The notes below the pieces were generated by a model. It searched no databases and was not told where the DNA came from. It saw only the letters and a list, made by a program, of their open reading frames with translations. The position numbers and the translations under genes were made by a program. From Caulobacter sp. SLTY (GTDB lineage: Bacteria > Pseudomonadota > Alphaproteobacteria > Caulobacterales > Caulobacteraceae): a DNA stretch of 64,000 nt. This document shows, one piece after another, positions 17,571-26,430 of this stretch. The stretch's first letter is position 1; each line of letters starts with the position of its first letter. The stretch covers positions 47,865 through 111,864 of the forward strand of contig NZ_JAAALA010000011.1 in NCBI RefSeq assembly GCF_009905535.1, written 5' to 3'.

Positions 17571-18602
17571 ATGCCCGAACCCATCCTCGACCCCGACCTG
17601 CCGATCGTCGATCCCCACCACCACCTGTGGGACCGCACCGCGCTGCTGCCGCACCTGCCGCCGCCGACCCACGGCTTCGAGCAGATCATCCGCCGCGTCC
17701 CCCGCTACCTGCTCGACGAACTCCTCGCCGACATGACCAGCGGCCATAACGTGGTCGCGACCGTCTACCTCGAATGCGGCGCCTTCTACCGCCCGGACGG
17801 CCCAGACCACCTGAAACCCGTCGGCGAGATCGAGGCGGTCAACGGCCTGGCCGCCATCGCCGATTCCGGCGTCTACGGCCCGGCCAAGCCCTGCGCCGGC
17901 ATCATCGGCCACGCCAACCTCACGCGCGGCGCCGCCGCCCGGGTAACACTTGAAGCCCAGATCGCCGCCAGCCATCGCTTCCGCGGCATCCGCCACAGCG
18001 CCAGCCACGACCCGGACAGCGCCGTCCTCGGCCCCCTGGTCCGCACGCCCGCCGGCCTCTACCGCGACGCCGCCTTCCGCGAAGGCTTCGCCCAACTGGC
18101 GCCGCTCGGTCTCTCCTTCGACGCCTGGCTCCTCGAGCCCCAGCTCCCCAACCTCATCGAACTCGCCCAGGCCTTCCCGGACACCCCCATCGTCCTCGAC
18201 CACGTCGGCACCCCGCTCGGTATCGCCAGCTATGCCGGTCGCCGCGAGGAACGCTTCGGCATCTGGCGGGACAACATCCGCACTCTGGCCCAATGCCCGA
18301 ACGTCACGGTCAAGCTCGGCGGCCTGGCCATGGTCTTCCCGGCCTTCCCCTCCTGCCTGTCCGAAGCCCCGGCCCCCTCGACCCAGCTGGCCGCCGAATG
18401 GGCGCCCTACCTGGAAACCTGCATCGAGGCCTTTGGCCCGGACCGCTGCATGTTCGAAAGCAACTTCCCGGTCGACATCCTCTCCTGCGACTACGCCACC
18501 CTCTGGAACGCCTTCAAGGTCTTCGCCGCCGGCTATTCGGCGGACGAGAAGACGGCGTTGTTCAGCGGCACGGCGGCGCGGGTTTACCGGCTGAAGCTCT
18601 GA
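17571..18602 (+). CDS. amidohydrolase family protein (amidohydrolase_2, lactonase-like)
   Basis: TIM-barrel metal-dependent hydrolase of the group that includes 2-pyrone-4,6-dicarboxylate and sugar lactonases. The metal motif HHH in VDPHHHLWD is near the N-terminus, with HVGTPLG and the ESNFPVD aspartate motif late in the chain. 343 residues from the second ATG, which has GGAG seven bases upstream; an ATG two codons earlier is also possible. The Shine-Dalgarno is inside a hairpin repeat. The substrate is unknown. pyrE follows on the same strand after 27 bp. Confidence 0.87.
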   Translation: MPEPILDPDLPIVDPHHHLWDRTALLPHLPPPTHGFEQIIRRVPRYLLDELLADMTSGHNVVATVYLECGAFYRPDGPDHLKPVGEIEAVNGLAAIADSGVYGPAKPCAGIIGHANLTRGAAARVTLEAQIAASHRFRGIRHSASHDPDSAVLGPLVRTPAGLYRDAAFREGFAQLAPLGLSFDAWLLEPQLPNLIELAQAFPDTPIVLDHVGTPLGIASYAGRREERFGIWRDNIRTLAQCPNVTVKLGGLAMVFPAFPSCLSEAPAPSTQLAAEWAPYLETCIEAFGPDRCMFESNFPVDILSCDYATLWNAFKVFAAGYSADEKTALFSGTAARVYRLKL

Positions 18603-18629
18603 CGCTTCGCGCGCGTGGGGATTCGGGTT

Positions 18630-19232
18630 ATGGCCACCCCCATGACCAGCGATGACGTCCTCGAGGAATTCCGCGGCGCCGGCGCCCTGCGGGAAGGCCA
18701 TTTCGTGCTGTCCAGCGGGCTGCACAGCCCGGTGTTCCTGCAGAAGAACCTGGTTTTCGCCCAGCCCGACCGCTGCGAGCGCCTCTGCGCAGCCCTGGCT
18801 GCCAAGATCGTGGCCCAGGTCGGCAAGCCCGACCTCTGCATCTCCCCGGCCGTCGGTGGCATCATCCCGGGCTACGAGACTGCCCGCCAACTCGGCGTCC
18901 AATCCCTCTACGTCGAACGCGAAGGCGGCCAGTTCACGCTGCGCCGCGGCTTCCACGTCGAGCCCGGCGCCCGGGTGGTGATGGTCGAGGACATTGTCAC
19001 GACCGGCCTCTCCAGCCGCGAATGCATTGCCGCCATCCAGGCCGCCGGGGGCGAGGTGATCGCTGCCGCCTGCATCGTCGACCGCTCCGGCGGCAAGGCC
19101 GACGTCGGCGTCCCGCTGATCGCCCTGGCCAGCCTGGAGGTCCCTGCGTACCCGGCTGATGCGCTTCCCCCGGAGCTGGCGGCGCTGCCTGTGGAAGATC
19201 CCGGCAGCCGGCGGTTGGCCGCCCAGGGGTAA
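18630..19232 (+). CDS. pyrE: orotate phosphoribosyltransferase
   Basis: Converts orotate and PRPP to OMP in pyrimidine synthesis. The PRPP-binding motif [14 protein letters not shown] (type I PRTase) is visible near residues 115-128, preceded by [15 protein letters not shown] and [15 protein letters not shown] substrate-binding blocks. 200 residues. ATG giving [14 protein letters not shown] is an alternative. It is downstream of the amidohydrolase gene and possibly co-transcribed. Confidence 0.94.
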   Translation: MATPMTSDDVLEEFRGAGALREGHFVLSSGLHSPVFLQKNLVFAQPDRCERLCAALAAKIVAQVGKPDLCISPAVGGIIPGYETARQLGVQSLYVEREGGQFTLRRGFHVEPGARVVMVEDIVTTGLSSRECIAAIQAAGGEVIAAACIVDRSGGKADVGVPLIALASLEVPAYPADALPPELAALPVEDPGSRRLAAQG

Positions 19233-19242
19233 GGGGGTAGGG

Positions 19243-19303
19243 CAGGGGCTGCGCGAGAATTCCATTTGATCCCGCCCCCCGCCCGCGCGAGACCTAGCCC
19301 CTG
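19243..19303. other. 8-bp inverted repeat in the pyrE/regulator gap
   Basis: CAGGGGCT and AGCCCCTG are perfect inverted arms 45 bp apart; GCGCGAGA is repeated directly within. It could be the pyrE transcript end or a regulatory fold ahead of the next gene. No T-tract. Confidence 0.3.
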
Positions 19304-19322
19304 ATCTCGCAGGACCCAACAG

Positions 19323-20390
19323 ATGGCCACCGGCGGCTTCCGCTTCGACCGTTTCCGCCTCGACGCGGCCGACCGACTGCTCACCCTCGACGGCGCCCCG
19401 GTTGAACTCAACGCCCGCTACCTCGACGCCCTGGCCCTGCTGGTCGCCGAATCCGGCCGCCTGGTCACCAAGGACCGCTTCCTGGAGGAAGTCTGGCGCG
19501 GCGTTCCCGTCACCGACGAAGCCCTGACCCAGTGTATCCGCACCCTGCGGCGCCAGCTCGGCGACGATGCGGCCCGCCCCCGCTTCATCGAGACCGTCCC
19601 CAAGCACGGTTACCGCTTCATCGCGCCCGTAGAGGCTGACGAAGCCGCGCCGAAGACCCGCGAATCGATCCCCGGCCGTTGGAGCCGCTTTTGGCTGCTT
19701 GGTGCGGCCGGGACCGCCGGCGGAGCCTTCGCCGGCGGCGTCGGCGGCCTGCTCTACGGTTTCGCCGGCGCCCCCCAGGCGCTGGAGCCGGGCATGGGCG
19801 CCGCCTCCGTGCTGCTGGTGCTGGTCGCCCTGACGGTCGTGGTCGGCGTTCTCGGTGGGGCGGGGGTCGCGTTCGGGATCGCCGCCGCCGGCCTCGCGCC
19901 CGGCCGTCCGGGCCTCAAGAGCGTGCTGGGCGGGGCCGGCGGCGGCCTGCTGGTTGGGGGGATGGTCAAGCTGCTGGGTCTGGACGCCTTCAACCTGTTG
20001 TTCGGTCGCACCCCTGGTGAAATCACCGGCGCCCTTGAAGGCGCCCTGCTGGGCGGAGCCGTGGGCTTCGCCGCCTTGTGGGCCGCCCGGCTTGCGGCCC
20101 GCCGCTCCCTTGCCCTGGCCGTCGCCGCCGCGGGCCTGGTCGGCGGCGTGGCGGGCCTCGTCATTCCCCTGCTCGGCGGCCGCCTGATGGGAGGCAGCCT
20201 CGACCTGCTGGCCCGCGGCTTTCCGGGGTCGCGCCTGCGGCTGGACCGTATCGGCGCGCTATTCGGCGAGCCCGGGTTCGGCCCGCTCGCCCAGGCCGCC
20301 ACCGGCGCCGTCGAGGGCCTGCTGTTCAGCGCCTGCCTGGTCGCCGCCATGCTGATCGCGCGGCGAACCTGGCTGGATCCCCAAACCTAG
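19323..20390 (+). CDS. membrane-anchored winged-helix regulator (ToxR/CadC-like)
   Basis: An OmpR-type DNA-binding winged helix fills residues ~5-100 (VELNARYLDALALLVAESGRLV, EALTQCIRTLRRQLGDD, RFIETVPKHGYRFIAPV), exactly the arrangement of CadC/ToxR N-termini. The remaining ~240 residues are several glycine-rich hydrophobic segments (AGTAGGAFAGGVGGLLYGF, VLGGAGGGLLVGGMVKLLG, ALEGALLGGAVGFAALWAA), not a periplasmic sensor domain. It should bind DNA at the inner membrane; the signal may be sensed within the membrane. The convergent downstream gene shares its CTAG stop. Confidence 0.85.
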   Translation: MATGGFRFDRFRLDAADRLLTLDGAPVELNARYLDALALLVAESGRLVTKDRFLEEVWRGVPVTDEALTQCIRTLRRQLGDDAARPRFIETVPKHGYRFIAPVEADEAAPKTRESIPGRWSRFWLLGAAGTAGGAFAGGVGGLLYGFAGAPQALEPGMGAASVLLVLVALTVVVGVLGGAGVAFGIAAAGLAPGRPGLKSVLGGAGGGLLVGGMVKLLGLDAFNLLFGRTPGEITGALEGALLGGAVGFAALWAARLAARRSLALAVAAAGLVGGVAGLVIPLLGGRLMGGSLDLLARGFPGSRLRLDRIGALFGEPGFGPLAQAATGAVEGLLFSACLVAAMLIARRTWLDPQT

Positions 20391-20956
20391 GCCTTTGCCG
20401 CCTCATCCCGTGCCGCCCTGGCAAACAGCCAGGACGACATCGACCAGATCGACACGAAACCGGCCGTGAGAATCCAGGTGAAATGTCCGGCCGCCTGGGC
20501 CACCCCGGCGACCACCACCTGAGCCACGGTCATGGCGATCAACACCCGCGCCAAGCCCTTGGCCTTGAAGTTGACGACGAAGGCGCCGGCCACACCGACC
20601 ATCAGCACCCCGGCGTACATCTGGTTCAGCGGATTGTTCTCGTCGCCGATGATCCCCACCGCCAGGTTCATCCAGATCAGCAGGAAGCCGGCGACCATCG
20701 CCAGGGCCACCGCCACCCGGTAGGCGGCGTTGCCACTCAGCCGCGCCCCCAGTTCGACGCCGCCGCCGACGATAGCCAGCAGCACGCCCATGATGGCGAA
20801 GTCCTCCGGTCCCCAGTCGACCTCAGCGGTGAACTGCATGGCTGCCAGCGGCAAGAGCAGCAGCCCCCCCAGCGTCGCCCACATGGGAATCTGCCACCAG
20901 CCGCCACGCCGCTTGCCCGTCTTGTCGTTGCCCGTCTTCTCGTTGTCCGCCGTCAT
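20387..20956 (-). CDS. integral membrane protein of unknown function
   Basis: No family recognised. About five to six hydrophobic segments follow a basic, polar N-terminal tail (MTADNEKTGNDKTGKRRGG). Segments include MWATLGGLLLLPLAAM, VAVALAMVAGFLLIWMNLAVG, MYAGVLMVGVAGAFVV and the final FTWILTAGFVSIWSMSSWLF. 189 residues from the ATG; an upstream extension of 20 codons is not convincing. Similar proteins with a VDWGPEDFAIMG start occur as hypotheticals in Caulobacterales. It is convergent with the membrane regulator, sharing CTAG as both stop codons. Confidence 0.8.
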   Translation of the reverse strand: MTADNEKTGNDKTGKRRGGWWQIPMWATLGGLLLLPLAAMQFTAEVDWGPEDFAIMGVLLAIVGGGVELGARLSGNAAYRVAVALAMVAGFLLIWMNLAVGIIGDENNPLNQMYAGVLMVGVAGAFVVNFKAKGLARVLIAMTVAQVVVAGVAQAAGHFTWILTAGFVSIWSMSSWLFARAARDEAAKA

Positions 20957-21049
20957 GACTCTGCCTCGATGTTTGAAACGAGGCGGGACCCTGGCCGACG
21001 GCGCGGTGAGCGGCATGAGCGGGGTCTGAGCAATCGCTGAATAGCGCGC

Positions 21050-21520
21050 TTAGCCCGCCGCGGCGGCCTCCAGCGGCGCGATGTCAAGCTTGACCATGCT
21101 CAGCATCTGCTCGGTCACTCGCTTGACCACCGCGGGGTCCGAACTGCCCATCAGTTCGCGCAAGCGCTTCGGCGCCACCTGCCAGCACAGCCCCCATCGG
21201 TCCCGCACCCAGCCGCACTGTTCGACGCTGCCGCCCTCGCACAGCGCGTCCCAGATCCGGTCCAGCTCGTCCTGCGTCTCCGGCTCGACCATGATCGAGA
21301 AGCTGTGGTTGAACGGGTCCAGCGGCCCGGCCTCGATGGCCATGTAGTTCTGGCCGCCCAGGGTGAAGCTGATGATCGTCACGCTCCCCGACGGCCCGGC
21401 CGGGCTTTCGCCCATCACCGCCGAGGTGTCCTCGATCTTCGAATTGGGGATCAGCGAGACATAGAAGCGGATCGCCTCCGCCATGTTCTTCTCGTACCAG
21501 AGATGCTGGGTGACCTTCAT
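21050..21520 (-). CDS. PhnB-like VOC-fold protein
   Basis: A glyoxalase/bleomycin-resistance (VOC) fold protein of the PhnB/3-demethylubiquinone-methyltransferase-like group. KVTQHLWYEKNMAEAIRFYVSLIPNS is the typical opening, followed by FTLGGQNYMAIEAGP and WVRDRWGLCWQVAP, where Trp-Gly-x-x-Trp-Gln is the group hallmark. The name 3-demethylubiquinone methyltransferase often attached to this group is not supported by function; the role is unknown. 156 residues from the ATG; seven more codons are open upstream. Confidence 0.82.
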   Translation of the reverse strand: MKVTQHLWYEKNMAEAIRFYVSLIPNSKIEDTSAVMGESPAGPSGSVTIISFTLGGQNYMAIEAGPLDPFNHSFSIMVEPETQDELDRIWDALCEGGSVEQCGWVRDRWGLCWQVAPKRLRELMGSSDPAVVKRVTEQMLSMVKLDIAPLEAAAAG

Positions 21521-21695
21521 GGCATCGTCCTCCGTTCGCACCCGTCCCGCGCCATTCGCGGCCGGCGGTTACCCCAAGGACGCCCCAGATGCCGCCACGC
21601 CGACAGCCGGGATGAAAAAACCTGGAACCGTGCGTGACTTTCGCCCGTGGCTCCCGCGCCCTAAGTAGTCAGCTACCACACCACGGACAGCCGCC

Positions 21696-22460
21696 ATGAC
21701 CCTTCGCCTCGGCGTCAACATCGACCACGTCGCTACGATCCGCAACGCGCGGGGCGCCAGCTATCCGGAGCCGACCCGCGCGGCCGAGCTGGCCCTGATG
21801 GCCGGCGCCGACGGCATCACCGCCCACCTGCGCGAGGACCGCCGCCACATCTCCGACGCGGACATCGATCAGCTGGCCGACCTTTGCCGCAAGCGCGGCA
21901 AGCCGCTGAACTTCGAGATGGCGGTCACCGACGACATGGTCGCCATCGCTCTGGCCCATCGCCCCTACGCCGCCTGCCTGGTGCCCGAGCGCCGCGAGGA
22001 GGTGACCACCGAGGGGGGGCTGGACGTGGTGCGGGGCGCCAACCGGGTGCGCGACGCGGTGCACTCCCTGCGCGCGGCGGGCAGCCGCGTCTCCCTGTTC
22101 ATCGAGGCCGACCCGGCCCAGATCGCCGCCTCCGCCGAAGCCGGAGCCCAGGTCATCGAGCTCCACACCGGCGCCTACTGCGACGCCGCCCGCGCCGGCG
22201 AGACGGACCGGGCCGCCGCCATCCTGGCCCGCCTGACCGCCGGCGCCGCCCAGGCCGCCCAGCTGGGCCTGGAGGTCCACGCCGGCCACGGCATCGACTA
22301 CGCCACCGTCGGCCCCATAGCCGCCATCCCCCAGCTGGCCGAACTGAACATCGGCCACTTCCTGATCGGCGAGGCCATCTTCGTCGGCCTGCCGGAGGCG
22401 ATTCTCCGCATGCGCCGACTGATGGACGCCGCCCGGGCGCAGGCGGAGCAGGCGGCGTGA
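21696..22460 (+). CDS. pdxJ: pyridoxine 5'-phosphate synthase
   Basis: Last ring-closing step of vitamin B6 synthesis, from 1-deoxyxylulose-5-phosphate and 3-amino-1-hydroxyacetone phosphate. The family start [17 protein letters not shown] is diagnostic; [41 protein letters not shown] and the final [13 protein letters not shown] strand are all present. 254 residues. GTGA overlap with acpS downstream implies coupled translation. Confidence 0.96.
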   Translation: MTLRLGVNIDHVATIRNARGASYPEPTRAAELALMAGADGITAHLREDRRHISDADIDQLADLCRKRGKPLNFEMAVTDDMVAIALAHRPYAACLVPERREEVTTEGGLDVVRGANRVRDAVHSLRAAGSRVSLFIEADPAQIAASAEAGAQVIELHTGAYCDAARAGETDRAAAILARLTAGAAQAAQLGLEVHAGHGIDYATVGPIAAIPQLAELNIGHFLIGEAIFVGLPEAILRMRRLMDAARAQAEQAA

Positions 22461-22870
22461 TCATCGGCCTGGGCTCCGACCTCTGCGACATCCGCCGCAT
22501 CGACAAGACCCTCAATCGCTTCGGAGACCGCTTCGTCCAGCGCCTGTTCACCGAGACCGAGCAGGCCAAGTCCGACCGGCGCAAAGACCGCGCCGCCAGC
22601 TACGCCAAACGCTTCGCCGCCAAGGAGGCCTGCGCCAAGGCCCTGGGCACCGGCGTTCCCCGCCGCGGCGTCCACTGGCGGGACATGGGGGTGGTCAACC
22701 TGCGCTCCGGCGCCCCGACCATGGCCCTGACCGGCGGCGCGGCCGAACGCCTGGCCCAAATCATCCCGCAAGGGATGGAAGCAAAGATCCACGTCACCCT
22801 GACCGACGACCACCCCTACGCCCAGGCCTTCGTGATCATTGAGGCGCTGCCTATCCAAGTTACGCCATGA
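22457..22870 (+). CDS. acpS: holo-[acyl-carrier-protein] synthase
   Basis: Transfers the phosphopantetheine arm from CoA to apo-ACP. Starts at GTG overlapping the pdxJ TGA; the N-terminus [14 protein letters not shown] holds the Mg-binding Asp, and [18 protein letters not shown] holds the conserved Glu and Lys. 137 residues, standard. A longer frame covering pdxJ exists but is a shadow. lepB follows after ~98 bp, where I see no clear promoter. Confidence 0.95.
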   Translation: MIIGLGSDLCDIRRIDKTLNRFGDRFVQRLFTETEQAKSDRRKDRAASYAKRFAAKEACAKALGTGVPRRGVHWRDMGVVNLRSGAPTMALTGGAAERLAQIIPQGMEAKIHVTLTDDHPYAQAFVIIEALPIQVTP

Positions 22871-22968
22871 AGGCGAAGTAACGGGCGCAGACATTGCCTC
22901 TGCGGTATTCCACCGCTAACCAGACCCGCTGGGCTCATGCCCCACGTTTCAAAGAGAATCCCGCGCCG

Positions 22969-23823
22969 ATGACCGACGCTGTCGCCCACGAGTCCGACGA
23001 ACCCCGCGACCTGCCGGAGGAGAAGCCCTCCTTCGTCCAGGAGATGGTCGAGATCGGCAAGACCGTGTTCTACGCCCTGCTGATCGCCCTGGTCCTGCGG
23101 GTGTTCCTGTTCCAGCCGTTCACCATCCCCTCGTCCTCGATGGAGCCGAACCTGCTGGCTGGCGACTACATCATCGTGAACAAGTGGTCCTACGGCTACT
23201 CCAAGCACTCGATCCCGCTCAGCCCGCCGCTGTTCAAGGGGCGCATCTTCAACACCGTGCCCAAGCGGGGCGACATCGTGGTGTTCAAGCTGCCGGCCGA
23301 CAACAAGACCGACTACATCAAGCGGGTCATCGGCCTGCCCGGCGACCGGGTGCAGGTTCGCAATGGCGTGCTCTACGTCAACGAAAAGGCGGTGCCGCAC
23401 GTCCAGCTGACCCGCCAGGATCTGGACGACCTGAACGGCGTGCGCCGCCAGGAAACCTCGCTCGACGGCAAGACCTACGCCACCTACGCCGGCGCCGAGT
23501 ACGGCTATCCCAACAACACCGGCGTCTTCCTGGTGCCCCAGAAGCACTACTTCGTCATGGGCGACAACCGCGACAACAGCCTCGATTCCCGCTTCGAGCC
23601 CAACTACGCCGCGCCCCGCGCCGGCGGCGTCGGCTTCATGCCGGCCGAGAATCTGGTCGGCAAGGCGGAGATCATCCTGCTATCCTGGTACCCGGCTCCC
23701 AGCATGGACCGCGGCCCGGTCACCGACGAGAAGGGCAAGGTCCGCGAGGGCGTCTCGCTGTTCAAGCCCTGGACCTGGTTCACCGAGGCGCGGCCCGGCC
23801 GGTTCTTCAACCTGCTGAAATGA
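22969..23823 (+). CDS. lepB: signal peptidase I
   Basis: Membrane serine protease that removes Sec/Tat signal peptides. A charged cytoplasmic tail (1-33) leads to one transmembrane segment (VFYALLIALVLRVFLF), then the nucleophile S57 in PSSSMEPNLLAGDY, the general-base lysine K118 in DYIKRVIGLPGD, and the MGDNRDNSLDSR signature. 284 residues. ATG giving MTDAVAHESDE; the upstream frame is unlike the family. TGA overlaps rnc (ATGA). Confidence 0.96.
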   Translation: MTDAVAHESDEPRDLPEEKPSFVQEMVEIGKTVFYALLIALVLRVFLFQPFTIPSSSMEPNLLAGDYIIVNKWSYGYSKHSIPLSPPLFKGRIFNTVPKRGDIVVFKLPADNKTDYIKRVIGLPGDRVQVRNGVLYVNEKAVPHVQLTRQDLDDLNGVRRQETSLDGKTYATYAGAEYGYPNNTGVFLVPQKHYFVMGDNRDNSLDSRFEPNYAAPRAGGVGFMPAENLVGKAEIILLSWYPAPSMDRGPVTDEKGKVREGVSLFKPWTWFTEARPGRFFNLLK

Positions 23824-24518
23824 ACGCCCGAGTTGCTGCTGTAGAGACGCTCGAACGCCGCATAGGCCACAGCTTCGCCGACCGCGCCCTGCTGGAGCGG
23901 GCCCTGACCCACGCCAGCGTCGGGGACGGCGCCGTCAAGGTGCGCCACAACGAGCGGCTGGAGTTCCTGGGTGACAGGGTGCTAGGCCTGCTGGCATCGG
24001 AGCGGCTGCTGGCCCTCTATCCGGAGGCCAAGGAGGGCGAGCTGTCGCCCCGCCTGGCCAACCTCGTAAACGGCAAGGCCTGCGCCCGTGTCGGCCGCCG
24101 TCTGGAGCTGGGCGCGGCCCTGCGGATGAGCGGCTCGGCGACCAAGATGGGCGTGCGGGACAACGACGGCGCCCTGGGCGACGCGGTCGAGGCGCTGATG
24201 GCCGCCATCTACATCGACGGCGGCCTTGAGACGGCCCGATCCTTCTTCCTCGAGGCCTGGTCGGAGGAGTTCGCCCGGCTCGAGGAGCCCCGCGCCAAGG
24301 ATGCCAAGACCCGGCTGCAGGAATGGGCCATGGGCCGCCGCCTGCCCGTCCCGGCCTATGTGGTGGTGGAACAGACAGGCCCCGACCACGCGCCTCGGTT
24401 CATCGTCGAAGTGTCGGTAAAGGGCTATGAGACCGAACGCGGGGAGGGGGGCTCCCGGCGCGAAGCGGAAAAGGCGGCGGCTATGATCATGCTGCTGAAA
24501 CAGGAAGGCCAACAATGA
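23820..24518 (+). CDS. rnc: ribonuclease III
   Basis: Double-stranded RNA endonuclease for rRNA and mRNA processing. The signature NERLEFLGDRVLGL (residues 44-57) and the second metal motif DAVEALMAAIYIDGG give the catalytic domain; the C-terminal dsRNA-binding domain covers about 158-228 (DAKTRLQEWAMGRRLP, GGSRREAEKAAA). 232 residues. Overlaps lepB at its start and era at its stop, the conserved lepB-rnc-era operon. Confidence 0.96.
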   Translation: MNARVAAVETLERRIGHSFADRALLERALTHASVGDGAVKVRHNERLEFLGDRVLGLLASERLLALYPEAKEGELSPRLANLVNGKACARVGRRLELGAALRMSGSATKMGVRDNDGALGDAVEALMAAIYIDGGLETARSFFLEAWSEEFARLEEPRAKDAKTRLQEWAMGRRLPVPAYVVVEQTGPDHAPRFIVEVSVKGYETERGEGGSRREAEKAAAMIMLLKQEGQQ

Positions 24519-25450
24519 CCACCAAAGCCGGCTTCGTCGCCGTGATCGGCGCCCCCAACGCCGGCAAGTCCACCCTGACCAATCGTCTGGTCGGGGCCAA
24601 GGTGTCGATCGTCACCCAGAAGGTGCAGACCACCCGCTTTCCGGTTCGTGGCGTCGCCATGGCCGGTGAGGCCCAGATCGTGCTGCTCGATACCCCGGGC
24701 ATCTTCACCCCCCGCCGCCGACTCGATCGCGCCATGGTGCGCAGCGCCTGGGCCGGGGCCGACGATGCCGACGCGGTGGTGCACCTAGTCGATGTCCAGG
24801 CCGAACTGGCGGTGCAGGACGGCTCCGCCAAGGGCGCCGACAAGCGCGGTGTCGAGGACGTCCAGACCATCATCGAGGCGCTCCAGAAGTCCGGCAAGAT
24901 GGTCATCCTGGCGCTCAACAAGATCGACGGGGTCAAGCGCGAGCGGCTGCTGTCCGTCTCCCAGGCCCTGTTCGAGACCGGCGTCTATAGCGAAGCCTTC
25001 ATGATCAGCGCTCTCGACGGAAACGGCGTCGAGGACCTCCGCGCGCGGCTCGCCGAGCTGATGCCGGAGGGCCCCTGGCTCTACCCCGAGGACCAGACCG
25101 CCGACATTCCCGCCCGACTGCTGGCCGCCGAGCTAACCCGCGAAAAGCTCTACCTCCGCGTCCACGAGGAGCTGCCTTACGCGGCCAGCGTCGAGACCAC
25201 GGCCTTCGAGGAAAAGAAGGATGGGTCGGTCCGGATCGAACAGACCGTCTATGTCGAGCGCGAGGGACAGCGCGCCATTATCATCGGCGCCAACGGCCAG
25301 ACCCTCAAATGGATCGGCCAGAAGTCGCGCGAAGAGCTGGCCGAGCTCTTCGAGCGCAAGGTCCATCTCTTCCTCCACGTCCGCGTCCGCGAGACCTGGG
25401 CCGAGGAGCGGGAGACCTATGCCGGCATGGGCCTCGATTTCGACGTCTAA
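24515..25450 (+). CDS. era: GTPase Era
   Basis: GTP-binding factor for 30S subunit maturation that binds the 3' end of 16S rRNA. G1 GAPNAGKST (12-20), G3 DTPG (59-62), G4 NKID (135-138) and SALDG near 164 are present. The C-terminal KH domain follows a variable linker; EGQRAIIIGANGQTLKWIGQKSR holds the KH GxxG-like loop. 311 residues. Between G3 and G4 there is an insertion (AELAVQDGSAKGADKRG) longer than in E. coli. Operon end after rnc. Confidence 0.96.
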   Translation: MTTKAGFVAVIGAPNAGKSTLTNRLVGAKVSIVTQKVQTTRFPVRGVAMAGEAQIVLLDTPGIFTPRRRLDRAMVRSAWAGADDADAVVHLVDVQAELAVQDGSAKGADKRGVEDVQTIIEALQKSGKMVILALNKIDGVKRERLLSVSQALFETGVYSEAFMISALDGNGVEDLRARLAELMPEGPWLYPEDQTADIPARLLAAELTREKLYLRVHEELPYAASVETTAFEEKKDGSVRIEQTVYVEREGQRAIIIGANGQTLKWIGQKSREELAELFERKVHLFLHVRVRETWAEERETYAGMGLDFDV

Positions 25451-25462
25451 GGGGAGGGCGCC

Positions 25463-25966
25463 TTGCGCATCTTGATCTTCATCCTGGCGCTGCTGGCCAC
25501 GCCGGCCTGGGCTCTCGATCCGGAGACCCCGCCCAACACGGACGTCAACGCGCCCCTGGACGCCCTGCACCGCGCGGCGTCGGAGGCCGACGGCAAGACC
25601 TACTTCGATCTGTTCACCAAGGACGCTATCTACATCGGCACCGACGCCTCGGAACGCTGGACCATCGCCCAGTTCCGCGCCTACGCCGAACCCTACTTCG
25701 CCCAGGGCAAGGGCTGGACCTACACCGTCCGCGAGCGCCACTTCGGCTACGCCGACATCGCGTGCAAATGCGTGGTCTGGTTCGACGAGCTGCTGGACAG
25801 CGAGAGCTATGGAACCAGCCGGGGGACGGGCGTCCTGGTGCTCCAGAACAATGAATGGAAAATCGCCCAATACGCCCTGACCTTCCCGATCCCCAACGAC
25901 CTGGCGAAGGGAATGACTTCTGAAATCAAGGCTTTCGAGGCCAAGACGAGGTTGGAACAAAAATAG
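25463..25966 (+). CDS. secreted NTF2-like (SnoaL-type) protein
   Basis: A signal peptide (LIFILALLATPAWA) precedes an NTF2-like cone fold domain: ALHRAASEADGKTYFDLFTKDAIYIGTDASERW and FRAYAEPYF followed by strands ending GVLVLQNNEWKIAQYAL. Such domains bind small ligands or form enzymes; no catalytic residues can be named. TTG start, supported by GGGGAGG upstream with 5-base spacing. It follows era by 12 bp and may be co-transcribed. Confidence 0.82.
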   Translation: MRILIFILALLATPAWALDPETPPNTDVNAPLDALHRAASEADGKTYFDLFTKDAIYIGTDASERWTIAQFRAYAEPYFAQGKGWTYTVRERHFGYADIACKCVVWFDELLDSESYGTSRGTGVLVLQNNEWKIAQYALTFPIPNDLAKGMTSEIKAFEAKTRLEQK

Positions 25967-26030
25967 AACAAAATGCTTGCCATGACGGTGGTGTGGCGAG
26001 ATAGTGCGGGTCTCTGAAGGGAGAGCCGCC

Positions 26031-26387
26031 ATGACCGTGCAAGATATCGCCAATGACCTCGTCGCCCTGTGCCGGGCGGGAGATTTCGACACCGCCGGCC
26101 AGAAGTACTGGGCCGATGATGTGCTCAGCGTCGAGGCCATGCCCGGCGATATGGCCGAAATTCGCGGCAAGGACGCGGTGAAGGGCAAGGGCGACTGGTG
26201 GGCCGCCAATCACGAGGTCCACAGCTCGGAAGTCGAGGGGCCCTACGTCAATGGCGACCAGTTCGTGGTCCGCTTCAAGATGGACCTGACCCAGAAGGCC
26301 AGCGGCGATCGCATCCAGATGGACGAGGTCGGCCTCTACACCGTCAAGGACGGCAAGATCGTCGAGGAACGGTTCTTCTACGCCTGA
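26031..26387 (+). CDS. SnoaL-like (NTF2-fold) cytoplasmic protein
   Basis: A small single-domain NTF2/SnoaL protein without signal peptide: DIANDLVALCRAGDFDTAGQKYWADDVLSVE and GKGDWWAANHEVHSSEVEG, ending in VGLYTVKDGKIVEERFFY, the usual final strand pair. 118 residues from the ATG with AAGGGAGAG upstream; an alternative GTG nine codons earlier lacks support. It is a second NTF2-fold gene next to the secreted one but too different to be a recent duplicate. Function unknown. Confidence 0.85.
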   Translation: MTVQDIANDLVALCRAGDFDTAGQKYWADDVLSVEAMPGDMAEIRGKDAVKGKGDWWAANHEVHSSEVEGPYVNGDQFVVRFKMDLTQKASGDRIQMDEVGLYTVKDGKIVEERFFYA

Positions 26388-26430
26388 GGCAGGCCTCGCC
26401 TCCGATCGCTGCAGGAGCTATCCCACCCGC

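Noticed and set aside
17253..19607. 784-codon minus-strand open frame across the amidohydrolase and pyrE
   Set aside because: Repetitive Gly/Ala/Glu/Val composition, crosses three recognised genes, no family signature.
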